Positions 25,933 through 34,282 of a stretch of DNA of 47,011 bases are shown piece after piece; position 1 is the first letter of the stretch, and each line of letters begins with the position of its first letter. Source of the stretch: Roseibium aquae (GTDB lineage: Bacteria > Pseudomonadota > Alphaproteobacteria > Rhizobiales > Stappiaceae); contig NZ_VXDC01000018.1 of assembly GCF_008711285.1 (NCBI RefSeq), positions 1 through 47,011 on the forward strand. The letters run 5' to 3'. A model generated the notes under the pieces. That model did no database searches and was not told the DNA's origin. It saw nothing but the letters and a program-made list of their open reading frames with translations. A program made the translations under genes and the position numbers.

Positions 25933-28650
25933 ATGACGAACCACCGAGATCTTCCAGCATATCACGCAATGCCCTCGGCCACGGCACTGGACGCCCTCGC
26001 GTCCAGGTCAAGCGGGCTCGAAACCGGGGAATACACACGTCGCCTTGCGAAACATGGCCCGAACCGCTTGCCCGAACCGCCTAAGCGCAGCCCGATCCTG
26101 AGGTTCCTGTCACACTTCCACAACGTATTGATCTACGTCCTGATCGCTTCGGCCGCCGTGACGGCGGCGCTACAGCACTGGGTCGATACTGGTGTCATTC
26201 TCGCAGTAGTCATTGTAAACGCCGTGATCGGCTACATCCAGGAAGGCCGCGCCGAGCAGGCCATGGATGCGATCCGCGGGATGCTCGCACCACGGTCTGC
26301 CGTCCTGCGCGACAGGCGGCGGATCAGCGTGGATGCGTCCGATCTCGTCCCGGGCGACATCGTGCTGATCGAGGCCGGGGATCGCGTGCCTGCCGATCTG
26401 CGTCTGATCGAAGCGCGCGGCATCAAGGCGGAAGAGGCGATCCTGACCGGAGAGTCCGTGCCAGTAGATAAGGGCACGGCGCCCGTGACGGAGGACGCGG
26501 CGTTGGGCGACAGGTCCTCGATGCTGTTTTCCGGCACGCTGGTGGCCGCCGGTGCCGGGCGGGGCGTCGTCGCCGCCACAGGTGCGGACACCCAGATCGG
26601 GCGGATCAGCGGCATGCTCGGACGCGTCGAGACGCTGACCACGCCGCTTGTGGCCCAGATGGACCGCTTCGCGCGCTGGCTGACGGTCTTCATCCTGATC
26701 GTCGCAGCCTCCCTGCTGATCTACGGCTACTTCGTCGGGCATCTGCCTTTCGCGGACCTGTTCATGGCCGTTGTCGGCCTGTCGGTTGCGGCCATCCCCG
26801 AGGGTCTGCCTGCGGTGCTCACGATCACCCTTGCGGTAGGCGTTCAGGCCATGGCGCGACGCAATGCCATCGTGCGTCGCCTGCCCGCGATTGAGACCCT
26901 GGGTTCCGTCTCGGTGATCTGCTCCGACAAGACCGGCACGCTTACCCGCAACGAAATGATGGTGGCGTCTCTGGCTGCGGCGGGGCATAGCTACTCCGTC
27001 GGCGGGAATGGCTATGCGCCCGAGGGCGCGGTGCGCTGGCGCGAGGCCGACGCCCACCCCGACGAACACGCCGTGCTGATGGAATTCGCGCGGGCTGCGG
27101 GGCTCTGCAACGACGCAATGCTGCACGCCCATGAGGCGGGTTGGCGAGTCGAGGGCGATCCCATGGAGGGCGCGCTGATGGCGCTCGCCGGAAAGATCAC
27201 CCGCGAGGGAGGCGAGCCTTTCCGGCAGTGGACCCGCACCGATGCGATCCCATTCGACACCGCCCATCGGTACATGGCCGTCCTCCACCACGACCACGAA
27301 GACCGCGCCTGCATCCACGTGAAGGGCGCGCCGGAGGCGGTGTTGGCGCTCTGTGCCGATCAGCGTGCCGCTGATGGCGGGTCCCAGCCACTCGACGCGG
27401 ATCACTGGAACGGGATGGTGGAGGATCTGGCGGCCGAGGGGCAGAGGGTGATCGCCGTGGCGGCCCGGGCGGTGCCCCAGGACCACACGATCCTGAACAC
27501 CGCAGATTTGGAGGGGCGACTTACGCTCATCGGACTGATCGGGCTGATCGACCCGCCGCGCCCCGAGGCCATCGAGGCGGTGGCGGAGTGCCACGCCGCC
27601 GGCATCCGCGTGAAGATGATCACCGGCGATCATGCCGCCACCGCGCGGGCGATTGCAGGCATGATCGGCCTGAAAAATCACGACCGCGTCCTGACCGGCG
27701 CCGATCTTGAAGCGATGGACGATGCCGCGCTCGCGGAGGCAGCGGTGCAGGCCGACATCTTCGCTCGCACCTCTCCCGCTCACAAGCTGCGTCTCGTCAC
27801 CGCCCTTCAGTCGCGCGGGCTGACCGTCGCGATGACAGGCGACGGCGTGAACGACGCGCCCGCGCTAAAGCGCGCCGATGCTGGCATCGCCATGGGACTC
27901 AAGGGTAGCGAGGCGGCGAAGGAGGCTGCTGAGTTCGTGCTCGCGGACGACAACTTCGCTTCGATAGCCGCCGCCGTACGCGAAGGCCGCACCGTCTACG
28001 ATAATATCAAGAAGGTCATCAGCTGGACTCTGCCCACAAACGCGGGCGAGGCCATGCCGATCATCATAGCTCTCTTTCTCGGGATGGCTTTGCCGATCAC
28101 AGCGGTGCAGATCCTCTGGGTCAACCTCGTCGCCACCGTCACGCTGGGGCTGGCTCTGGCGTTCGAGCCTTCGGAACCCGGAACCATGCGCCGCCCGCCC
28201 CGGCCGCGCGGCGAAGCCCTGCTCAGCGGGGGGCTGCTCTGGCACGTAGCGCTGGTCTCGCTTCTGTTCTCGGCCGCCGTGTTCGGTATGTACACCTACG
28301 CGCTGGACAAGGGGCATTCGCAAGAGCTCGCGCAGACCATGGCGATGAACACCATCGTCGTGCTGGAAATCTTCCACCTCTTCTTCATTCGCAACATCCA
28401 CGGGACGTCTCTCACTTGGGCGGCAGCAAGAGGAACGCGGGTAGTCTGGGCGTGCGTCATCGCCGTCACCACGGCCCAATTCGCCGTCACCTATATGCCG
28501 CCGCTTCAGGCCGTCTTCGGAACCGAAGCCGTGCCTTTGTTCGACGGGCTGCTTATCGTCGCAATAGGCGTCGTCTTTTTCGGGCTGATCGAGACCGAAA
28601 AGCAGATGCGGCTGACCTTCCGCTCCGCCAATGGCGCCGCGGCAGGATAG
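25933..28650 (+). CDS. Type II cation-transporting P-type ATPase
   Basis: A membrane pump of about 905 residues resembling bacterial Ca2+/Na+-type P2 ATPases (PMR1/SERCA-like). Actuator motif AILTGESVPV at about residue 170, phosphorylation motif CSDKTGTLTRNEM with Asp332, and the hinge TGDGVNDAPALKRADAG near 637 are all intact. The M4 motif is VAAIPEGLPAVLTI, as in P2A pumps. M6 reads NLVATVTLGLALAFEP rather than the SERCA NLVTDGLPA, so one Ca2+ ligand set is altered and the ion may be Na+ or K+. The start ATG 25933 follows the antiporter stop by 35 bp; the frame is open upstream to 25810. It is likely in one operon with the antiporter. Confidence 0.92.
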   Translation: MTNHRDLPAYHAMPSATALDALASRSSGLETGEYTRRLAKHGPNRLPEPPKRSPILRFLSHFHNVLIYVLIASAAVTAALQHWVDTGVILAVVIVNAVIGYIQEGRAEQAMDAIRGMLAPRSAVLRDRRRISVDASDLVPGDIVLIEAGDRVPADLRLIEARGIKAEEAILTGESVPVDKGTAPVTEDAALGDRSSMLFSGTLVAAGAGRGVVAATGADTQIGRISGMLGRVETLTTPLVAQMDRFARWLTVFILIVAASLLIYGYFVGHLPFADLFMAVVGLSVAAIPEGLPAVLTITLAVGVQAMARRNAIVRRLPAIETLGSVSVICSDKTGTLTRNEMMVASLAAAGHSYSVGGNGYAPEGAVRWREADAHPDEHAVLMEFARAAGLCNDAMLHAHEAGWRVEGDPMEGALMALAGKITREGGEPFRQWTRTDAIPFDTAHRYMAVLHHDHEDRACIHVKGAPEAVLALCADQRAADGGSQPLDADHWNGMVEDLAAEGQRVIAVAARAVPQDHTILNTADLEGRLTLIGLIGLIDPPRPEAIEAVAECHAAGIRVKMITGDHAATARAIAGMIGLKNHDRVLTGADLEAMDDAALAEAAVQADIFARTSPAHKLRLVTALQSRGLTVAMTGDGVNDAPALKRADAGIAMGLKGSEAAKEAAEFVLADDNFASIAAAVREGRTVYDNIKKVISWTLPTNAGEAMPIIIALFLGMALPITAVQILWVNLVATVTLGLALAFEPSEPGTMRRPPRPRGEALLSGGLLWHVALVSLLFSAAVFGMYTYALDKGHSQELAQTMAMNTIVVLEIFHLFFIRNIHGTSLTWAAARGTRVVWACVIAVTTAQFAVTYMPPLQAVFGTEAVPLFDGLLIVAIGVVFFGLIETEKQMRLTFRSANGAAAG

Positions 28651-28707
28651 CGGCGGGAATGCGCCGACGAAATTGAACATGTACGCAGGTTAGATAGCTT
28701 TCTGGCC

Positions 28708-29175
28708 ATGACATCCATGACATGCACCCCCGCGAACCCTTTCCTTCCGATCGGCCCCAGACGAGCCGTCGCCAGCCTGCGCACCACTCTCCTGCGCCTG
28801 CCCGTGAGAGACGCGCTTGTTGCAGCCTGGCTCGTGCTGGCCGCCTCGGCGGTCGTATACGCCGACGAGCACCTACAGGACTGGATTCCCGACGTGCGCG
28901 CGATCCCGGACGATGCGGAGGTCGTCACGGACCGCGCCATCGGCTCGACCGTGCGAATGTTCTCCATCGCGACGGGCGCTGATGTGGATGCACTCTTTGC
29001 GGATTGGGAAGAAAGCCTGAGCGGCAACGGATATCCCGTAACGCAGGGCGCCGACGATTTGCTGGACCGGTCGATTGAGTTTTCCGGCCCGGGCATCACC
29101 AACGCAAAAATTATCGTCGCGCCGACGACAGACGACGGGCGCAGCATCTTTGAATTCGACGCGACTCTGGACTGA
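28708..29175 (+). CDS. Unrecognised secreted protein, copy 2 of a paralogous pair
   Basis: A 155-residue protein with a hydrophobic signal or anchor at about residues 35-52 (VAAWLVLAASAVVYA, preceded by Arg residues). An exported domain follows: LQDWIPDVRAIPDDAEVVTD, GSTVRMFSIATGADVDALF, IEFSGPGITNAKIIVA, then FEFDATLD. It matches the protein at 20998-21507 along its whole length; the invariant positions include LQDW-PDV, DRxxGSTxRM, NGYxxxxGxD, IEFSGxGIxNAKIIVA and DATL. It follows the P-type ATPase by 58 bp and faces the SOS1-like antiporter gene. Family and function unknown. Confidence 0.75.
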   Translation: MTSMTCTPANPFLPIGPRRAVASLRTTLLRLPVRDALVAAWLVLAASAVVYADEHLQDWIPDVRAIPDDAEVVTDRAIGSTVRMFSIATGADVDALFADWEESLSGNGYPVTQGADDLLDRSIEFSGPGITNAKIIVAPTTDDGRSIFEFDATLD

Positions 29176-29177
29176 CG

Positions 29178-31715
29178 TCAAACCGACGCGCGATCGTCTG
29201 GCGGGCGCTCGACGTTCGTGTCGTCGAATAGATGGTCCGGGTCGACCCCGCGCTTATCGGCGCTCGCGCGGACGGCGTCCTGAAGAGCTTCGCTGCGCTC
29301 CAGCAGCCGGCGGAACCGCGCCTCGTCAAGAACGAGCAGCGTCGAGGGCGCGATGGCGCGCACCTCGGCGCGACGCGCCTTCTTCATCAGGATCGCCATC
29401 TGACCGAACATCTCGCCCCGCCCGAGCCGCCATGTCTGACCGGCGGTCTCGAGTTCCACCGCCCCGGAGGCGATGAAGAACACGCTTCTCGCGGCACTGT
29501 CCTTGCGGATGATGACCTCGCCGGCGTTGATGTAGCGCGTCTCGAGCGCGCGGCCGAGGCGCCTCAGAACGGCATCGTCGAGTTCGGCGAAGAGCGGAAA
29601 CTGCCGGACCAGTTCGGCCCGCTGGAGCGCGATGTCGAGATGCGGGCGTTCCTCGGCGGCGGCCCTGCGCGCATCGAGGTCCTGCATCAACGTGGTGTAG
29701 ACCTCGGCGCCGATCAGCCCATCCTCGCGCATCGCGGTGTATTCCCGTTCCTCCAGCCGAAGCGCCGTGCGCCGGATGAACCGGCGTTCCAGCTCCTCCG
29801 CATAGCCCGGGTATTGCAGGCGCAGCCCCTCCAAAGCGGTCTCGACCATCTCGATCCGGCGCGCGAGCAATTCGTGCAGGAGGTCCGCCACCCGCCGGCC
29901 GTGAATGCGCCGGATGCGCCCGTCGATGAAGGTGCCCAGATCCCGCAGGATCAGCCGTTGCGAGAGCAGAAGCTCGAACCGGTCGGCGGTCATGCGCGCC
30001 AGCGGCCCCGACAGGCGCAGACGGCCGTTCAGCACCACGGCGACGCGGAAACCGGGGCCGTAGGCGACGCTGCGCCGGGCGGCGCGGTTGTAGCCGCTGC
30101 GCCCCTGGCTGCGGGCGCCCTCGATCAGCCGGTCGGCATCCGACAGGATCTGTTCGGCCATCCGCGCCGAAATCGTCCGCTCCCGGACGCGGGCAAGGAT
30201 CGTGTCGCGCTCATGGCCGGCCAGCGCGATCAGGCCGAGCGTGACCCGGTCGCGGTCGAGGATGTCCGCGCTGTCCTCGGCCGACTTCACCGCCGCATCC
30301 AGCCGCTCGCCGAAGCGCTTGGCCTCCGAGCGCACGGTGTCGTGGCTCAGTTCGTAGTTCTCGGTCGTGCGCGCCACGTCCTCGCGCACGGTCTGCAGCG
30401 CCACGGCGACGACCTGCCGCGACAGCGCCTCGTCGATGGGCGAGAGCCGGTCGAGCCCCAGCCTGCCGATCACCCACCTGAGCGTGGTGCCCTGCACGAT
30501 CAGCGTGAAGAGCGTGAAGCCGGTGGCCAGGATGGCCACCACGCGCTGGATGCCGTCCGGCACGCGGAAGCTTTCCGTTACCGCGAGCGCAAGTGCGAGC
30601 GTCACCGCGCCCCGCAAGCCGCCCCATAGGATCGCGACGCGGTAGGGGCGCTCGACCGCGGGCGAGAGCCTGAGCGCGGTCAGGAGCGGCAGAAGCCCGA
30701 ACAGGATCACCGCCCGCGCGGCGATGGCGGCGAGGATCACCACGCCGACCAGAACGAAATCCTCGACGCGCACCTCCTCCAGCAACCGCGGGATCAGCAG
30801 CGCAGCAAGAACGAAGATCAGCGCCCCGGCCCAATGCGCCAGCACGTCCCAGATCTCGCGCAGGTTTGCCCACGCCTGCGGCGGCAGGCGCCCGGGACCG
30901 GTCAGGTTCAGCGTCAGTCCAGCGGCGACCACGGCGATGACGCCCGAGGCGCCGATGCTCTGCTCGGCCCCGATGTAGGCGAGGTAGGGCAGAGCGACCG
31001 AGATCGAGATCTGCGCCAGCTCGTGGCGCGAGAACAACGCCATGACCCGGACCGCCACCCTTGCCGCCAGCCAGCCCGCAAAGGCGCCCCCCAGGATCAG
31101 GACGGGAAAGCGCGCAAGCGCCGCGCCAAGGTCCGGATCGGGCATCCCCAGCATGACGAAGCCCATGAACAGGCCGAAGAGCGCGATGGCCGCGGCGTCG
31201 TTCAGGAGGCTCTCGCCTTCGATGATCCGCGCAAGCCGGCGCGGCGCCGAGATCGAGCGGAAGATGGTGACGACCGCCGAGGGATCAGTCGTGGACACGA
31301 TCGCGCCAATCAGCAGGCACGCCGCAAGCGGCAGTGTGCTCGCCCAGGACAGGGCATAGCCCACGCTTAGCGTCGCCACGACGACCGCTACGACGGCGAG
31401 CACTAGGATGGGCACCCAGTCGTCGAGCATCCGGCGCAGGTTCATGCCCAGCGTCGCCTGGAACAGCAGCGTCGGCAGGAAAACATAGAGGAAGACGTTG
31501 GACCGGATCGGCAACCCCAGGATCGCCTCGGCCACCGGGTTCAGCGCGTCCGTCAACTCCGTCCGCAGAAAGAAGATCGCGCCCGCACCGATCATCACGC
31601 CGAGCACGGCGAGGATCACGGAGAAGGGCAGTTTCAGGCGCGCGGCAAGCGGCTCCGCCGCGCCGATGACGAGGAACAGGGACGCGATGACAGTGGTGAC
31701 GAGAACGATGTCCAT
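29178..31715 (-). CDS. SOS1-like Na+/H+ antiporter with cyclic-nucleotide-binding domain
   Basis: An 845-residue CPA1 exchanger. The membrane part, about residues 1-425, has the Asp-rich transport core (STTDPSAVVTIFR; EGESLLNDAAAIALFG; ILWGGLRGAVTLALALAV). A long cytoplasmic helical region (about 430-690) follows, with RLILRDLGTFIDGRIRR, and then a cyclic-nucleotide-binding-like domain (about 700-800): FPLFAELDDAVLRRLG, INAGEVIIRKDSAARSVFFI, GEMFGQMAILMKKARRAEVR. The layout matches plant SOS1-type antiporters and bacterial relatives. The phosphate-binding cassette resembles GEMFGQMAILMKKARRA rather than the strict GExxLxxxxxRxA, so ligand binding is uncertain. Start ATG 31715. Confidence 0.9.
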   Translation of the reverse strand: MDIVLVTTVIASLFLVIGAAEPLAARLKLPFSVILAVLGVMIGAGAIFFLRTELTDALNPVAEAILGLPIRSNVFLYVFLPTLLFQATLGMNLRRMLDDWVPILVLAVVAVVVATLSVGYALSWASTLPLAACLLIGAIVSTTDPSAVVTIFRSISAPRRLARIIEGESLLNDAAAIALFGLFMGFVMLGMPDPDLGAALARFPVLILGGAFAGWLAARVAVRVMALFSRHELAQISISVALPYLAYIGAEQSIGASGVIAVVAAGLTLNLTGPGRLPPQAWANLREIWDVLAHWAGALIFVLAALLIPRLLEEVRVEDFVLVGVVILAAIAARAVILFGLLPLLTALRLSPAVERPYRVAILWGGLRGAVTLALALAVTESFRVPDGIQRVVAILATGFTLFTLIVQGTTLRWVIGRLGLDRLSPIDEALSRQVVAVALQTVREDVARTTENYELSHDTVRSEAKRFGERLDAAVKSAEDSADILDRDRVTLGLIALAGHERDTILARVRERTISARMAEQILSDADRLIEGARSQGRSGYNRAARRSVAYGPGFRVAVVLNGRLRLSGPLARMTADRFELLLSQRLILRDLGTFIDGRIRRIHGRRVADLLHELLARRIEMVETALEGLRLQYPGYAEELERRFIRRTALRLEEREYTAMREDGLIGAEVYTTLMQDLDARRAAAEERPHLDIALQRAELVRQFPLFAELDDAVLRRLGRALETRYINAGEVIIRKDSAARSVFFIASGAVELETAGQTWRLGRGEMFGQMAILMKKARRAEVRAIAPSTLLVLDEARFRRLLERSEALQDAVRASADKRGVDPDHLFDDTNVERPPDDRASV

Positions 31716-31935
31716 AGGCCTGAAATAGCTGGAAATTCAGGCGCGGGGAATCGGCGGGGCTCGAATGTCGCCAGAGAGGGGCAAGATTTTCTCGTATTGG
31801 CGCAAGGGACAGCTACGGCGGTCGTGAACTGCGCCTGTGAGAAACCCGACTATGGTCGCCTTGTACGCGGCAGTCCGGTCACCGTCGCTCCGGCAGCGAC
31901 CACCGGGACCCGATCAGGGCGACTGTGAGCGGCGC

Positions 31936-32214
31936 TCACCTACACAAGCCGGTCGTAGCCGTCTCTCCGCAGGCGCGGAGTTGATCTCTGACGACAGCAT
32001 AATCGCTCAGCATCTCGGCGATCGCCGATCCATCCGGCAGCAGGACCAGTTCCTCGGCCGCCCGCGCCTGGAGCTCGCGGGTGTACTCCACCACGGGCGG
32101 ACAGGCGGTCGCGATGCCGGGCTCAGAACCGTCCGTCGCGCAGCCGCTGAGCAAGCTCGTTGCGATCGCGAGGGCGGCGAGCTGCCGCCTCCAGCATCCG
32201 GCGTTGGACGTCAT
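31936..32214 (-). CDS. Rz1-like phage outer-membrane lysis lipoprotein
   Basis: A protein of about 92 residues with a lipoprotein signal (QLAALAIATSLLSGC; LSGC lipobox, Cys lipidated) and a mature part reading ACPPVVEYTRELQARAAEEL, then LLPDGSAIAEMLSDYAVVRD. This is the alphaproteobacterial form of the Rz1 outer-membrane spanin, which with Rz disrupts the outer membrane at phage lysis. It overlaps Rz by about 90-110 bp in another frame, as spanin pairs do. The start is MTSNAGCWRR at about 32214; an upstream MKPRRRP start at 32235 is possible. It is the last gene of the cassette. Confidence 0.75.
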   Translation of the reverse strand: MTSNAGCWRRQLAALAIATSLLSGCATDGSEPGIATACPPVVEYTRELQARAAEELVLLPDGSAIAEMLSDYAVVRDQLRACGETATTGLCR

Positions 32215-32380
32215 TGGCCTTCTCCGTGGTTTCAAGGCGTTCGGCGAGGCGGCCCGCTCGCTCGCCGGACCGCCGAAGCGACAGCAGGAACAGAAGCACG
32301 GCGAGGACGATGGCGCCGTAGCACAGCGCCGCTCGCACCCACGGGCTGGCCGCTATCCCGGTGAGGAGCCCGGCGATCAC
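32123..32380 (-). CDS. Rz-like inner-membrane spanin
   Basis: An 85-residue protein with one N-terminal membrane segment (AALCYGAIVLAVLLFLLSL, about residues 16-34) and a charged helical periplasmic part (RLAERLETTEKANDVQRRM; LEAAARRPRDRNELAQRLR). This is the plan of an i-spanin (Rz). It starts with GTG at 32380, overlapping the TGA of the endolysin gene (GTGA), and overlaps Rz1 out of frame. An intact counterpart to the truncated Rz at 17002-17223. Together with endolysin and Rz1 it forms the lysis cassette. Confidence 0.75.
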   Translation of the reverse strand: MIAGLLTGIAASPWVRAALCYGAIVLAVLLFLLSLRRSGERAGRLAERLETTEKANDVQRRMLEAAARRPRDRNELAQRLRDGRF

Positions 32381-32478
32381 CGCCGGCCCCGCTTCCAGTC
32401 ATCGAGGCGAGCATAGATGGTGACCGCGATGCCGCCGAGCGCCACAAGGATGAACACCCAGCGCAGTATCCGTGATGG

Positions 32479-33414
32479 TCAAGCCTGATTTGGGCTCCAT
32501 TCTCGTCCAGCCGCGACAAGGATGTTGGAAAGCACGATCAGCTTTCGCATCACAGCAGTGATCACGACCTTGGCAGGCTTGCCCCTGGCGGCCAGGGTTT
32601 CTGACATCGTCTTCAGATCGGGATTGAAGCGCATGGCCGAGAGCGCCGGCATATAGAGCGCGCGTCGCAATTCGCGTCGGCCGCCTCGGATGTGCTCCTT
32701 GCCTTGCCATTTGCCAGACTGACGCGACACTGGCGCAAGCCTGGCCAGGGATGCGGCTTGCTTGTTCGACATCGTTCCAAGCTCGGGCATTTCGACCAGC
32801 ATGGTGAAAGCGGTGATCTCGCTGATACCGGGAATGCTCAGGAGAATGTTGAAACGGGCGCACAGCTCGGGATCGTCATTTATCCGATCGAGGATTTCGC
32901 GCTCCAGCTCTGCGATCTGGCTTTCGGCGAGCCGCAGCCGCTTGGTGATCTGGCGACGAACGACGGGCTGCAAGGCTCTTTTCTCACGTGCCTTCCCGGT
33001 CGCCAGGTCCTTGACCAAAGCACGACGGGCAACCAATAACTCCCTCAGATCATGATGCGTTTCTGCCTTCGGCGTTTGCGGTGACAGACTCAGTGCCGCC
33101 GCCATGCGTGCGAGCATCGCGGCATCCACGCGATCGGTCTTGGCAAGGCGACCGGTTGCTTCGGCGAACCGCCGAGACTGCCTTGGGTTGATCTTGTGGA
33201 AATGCACGGCATGCTTGGCAAGGGAAGCTTCGAGCCGGCGATGGTAGGCGCCGGTTGCCTCGAAGACCACAAGCGGCTGGTCGAGTTTTCCGAGCTGACG
33301 GATCAGCGCCCGGATGCCATGCTGATCGTTGGCGAACTGGTGGTATGTTCGATCAGCGAGTGCAAAGACGTCCAGTCGATCTTTCGAGATGTCGACGCCA
33401 ATGATATTCCTCAT
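32479..33414 (-). CDS. IS110-family DEDD transposase (bridge-RNA-guided recombinase)
   Basis: A 311-residue recombinase. The N-terminal RuvC-like DEDD domain starts IIGVDISKDRLDVFALAD (first Asp), then VVFEATGAYHRRLE (Glu) and KTDRVDAAMLARMAAALSLS (Asp pair). The C-terminal Tnp_20 domain has LLSIPGISEITAFTMLVEMP and LAPVSRQSGKWQGKEHIRGG, RRELRRALYMPAL; the catalytic Ser of this family is in the SRQSG segment. Length is slightly below the ~330 residues of IS621 but no part seems missing. Start ATG 33414. Such enzymes act with a bridge RNA made from the element's end. The ORF is intact, so the element may be active. Confidence 0.92.
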   Translation of the reverse strand: MRNIIGVDISKDRLDVFALADRTYHQFANDQHGIRALIRQLGKLDQPLVVFEATGAYHRRLEASLAKHAVHFHKINPRQSRRFAEATGRLAKTDRVDAAMLARMAAALSLSPQTPKAETHHDLRELLVARRALVKDLATGKAREKRALQPVVRRQITKRLRLAESQIAELEREILDRINDDPELCARFNILLSIPGISEITAFTMLVEMPELGTMSNKQAASLARLAPVSRQSGKWQGKEHIRGGRRELRRALYMPALSAMRFNPDLKTMSETLAARGKPAKVVITAVMRKLIVLSNILVAAGREWSPNQA

Positions 33415-33416
33415 GT

Positions 33417-33605
33417 GTCTTTTCCTCTCCTGGTCTTGTCATGCGGGCCTCAAAGCCCCGGTATCCGTTCAGGCCGAAAGAAAAGACGGGGGCGATCCTA
33501 CTGCGCTGCGGTCCTGCAAGACCAACGTGTCGACCGATCCCTCCCCCGCCACTGTCCGCCATAAGTGGCGTGGCGGACAGTGGCTCCCTTTTGCCTCAGG
33601 AGCCG
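33417..33605 (-). ncRNA. Candidate bridge RNA of the IS110 element
   Basis: In the left end, read on the minus strand from about 33605, three structures follow in order. (a) A perfect 14-bp hairpin, arms 33571-33584 and 33548-33561, 9-nt loop. (b) A target loop: base stem 33543-33548/33487-33492 (6 bp, C/G-rich) plus GATC 33536-33539/33494-33497; inside it the left guide (33523-33533), a GGTC/GACC hairpin (33510-33523) and the right guide (33501-33508). (c) A donor loop: 8-bp stem 33480-33487/33417-33424, CCTG/CAGG, guide ACGGATAC (33461-33468), a GGGC/GCCC hairpin, then ACAAG near 33434-33438. Left guide TCGACACGTTG matches the flank TCGACACCTTG (10 of 11); right guide CAGCGCAG is complementary to the other flank. 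The donor guide equals the right-end sequence. All read by eye. Confidence 0.8.
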
Positions 33606-34224
33606 ACCGAAGTCATAAAACAAGGTGTCGAGATACGGCACGAGCGGCAGGATGGCGGATTGCGTCTCGGCCAGGACGTTCTGCGCGACCTCCACGCCAG
33701 CAGCTCCCAGCGTCGCGACGCCAGCGGCCCCGCCGCCTTTCATGGTGCGGCTGTCGGCCAGCACCTCGCGTGCGGGCGGTGTCTCGACTGCAAATGCCGT
33801 CGCCCGGACCGGGAACCGCTCGCCCCACTGACGCGCCGGGCCGAGGTCGACATGGATGAACCCTGAGCGCGGATAGAAGCCGAAGCCGAGGAACCCGACC
33901 GCCCGCGCCGCTGCCTCAAACGCCACCGGATCGTGGTTCGCCATGGCGATGTCGAAGGCGGCGCCATCGAGGTGCTTGGAGCGGGTCGCGCCGCCCACGG
34001 CACGGTTGTGCTCGGGGCTGCGATAGGCCGAGCGGACGATCAGCGGCTTGCCCAGCCGGTCGCGTAGCGCCTGCAGCTTGTCGAGCGCGGGTTCGTTGAT
34101 GAGCAGCTTGCCGGTGCCCCGGCAGGCAATTTCGGCCGGGCTAAAATTTGGCCAGCGCCAGGTGCCCCCAGGCACGTCGCGCCAATGGCTGTGGAATGTC
34201 GTGGTCATGGGGATCCTCCGAAAC

Positions 34225-34249
34225 GAAAAAACCCGCCACCAGGGCGGGT
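34225..34249 (-). terminator. Rho-independent terminator before the endolysin gene
   Basis: On the minus strand the 7-bp arms ACCCGCC and GGCGGGT (plus-strand 34231-34237 and 34243-34249, 5-nt loop) are followed by a T-run, seen as AAAAAA at 34226-34231 on the plus strand. It lies between the DUF6127 gene and the endolysin gene, 17-40 bp before the endolysin ATG. So the endolysin needs its own promoter or readthrough, which would delay lysis genes. Confidence 0.8.
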
Positions 34250-34282
34250 ACGGTTAGGCTGAAGATGGGAGATGGGGAGAGG

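Larger units (their letters stand above)
32464..33622 (-). mobile_element. IS110-family insertion sequence (IS110 group)
   Basis: A complete element of about 1.16 kb in element orientation minus: long left end (about 33415-33622), one DEDD recombinase gene, and a very short right end (32464-32480). It splits the endolysin gene between codons for DTL and RW. The dinucleotide shared by both junctions can be TG (plus-strand CA at 33621-33622 and 32464-32465); with that overlap the host frame is restored exactly. No terminal inverted repeats or target duplication beyond the core are seen, as expected for this family. A long left end and short right end are the IS110-group layout (not IS1111). The left end carries the bridge RNA candidate. 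Confidence 0.9.
32377..34208 (-). pseudogene. M15-type phage endolysin gene split by IS110
   Basis: Peptidoglycan D-Ala-D-Ala or L-Ala-D-Glu peptidase of family M15 (Peptidase_M15_3-like). The 5' part (34208 to about 33621) encodes about 195 residues. It includes WPNFSPAEIACRGTGKL, IVRSAYRSPEHN, the zinc-site SKHLDGAAFD and the second His in GFIHVDLG, then a linker ending LPLVPYLDTL. The 3' part (32463 to 32377) encodes RWVFILVALGGIAVTIYARL and DDWKRGRR. The two join in frame (DTL-RW) if the IS is removed, giving a membrane-anchored endolysin; the uninterrupted remnant at 17220-17417 confirms the join. As it stands the frame ends in the IS at 33498. GGAGG precedes the ATG. Confidence 0.88.

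Noticed and set aside
26170..27783. A 537-residue minus-strand frame
   Set aside because: It is antisense to the P-type ATPase, has Arg/His/Gly-rich composition and no domain; a shadow frame.
33548..33584. The 14-bp hairpin as a rho-independent terminator
   Set aside because: No T-run follows it on the minus strand, and on the plus strand only TCCCTTTT. Its place in the left end fits the first hairpin of a bridge RNA better.
32464..33624. CT core for the IS110 insertion, as in IS621
   Set aside because: CT can be placed at both junctions, but it would shift the endolysin frame by one base. TG restores the frame shown by the 17.3-kb copy, so I prefer TG, without certainty.
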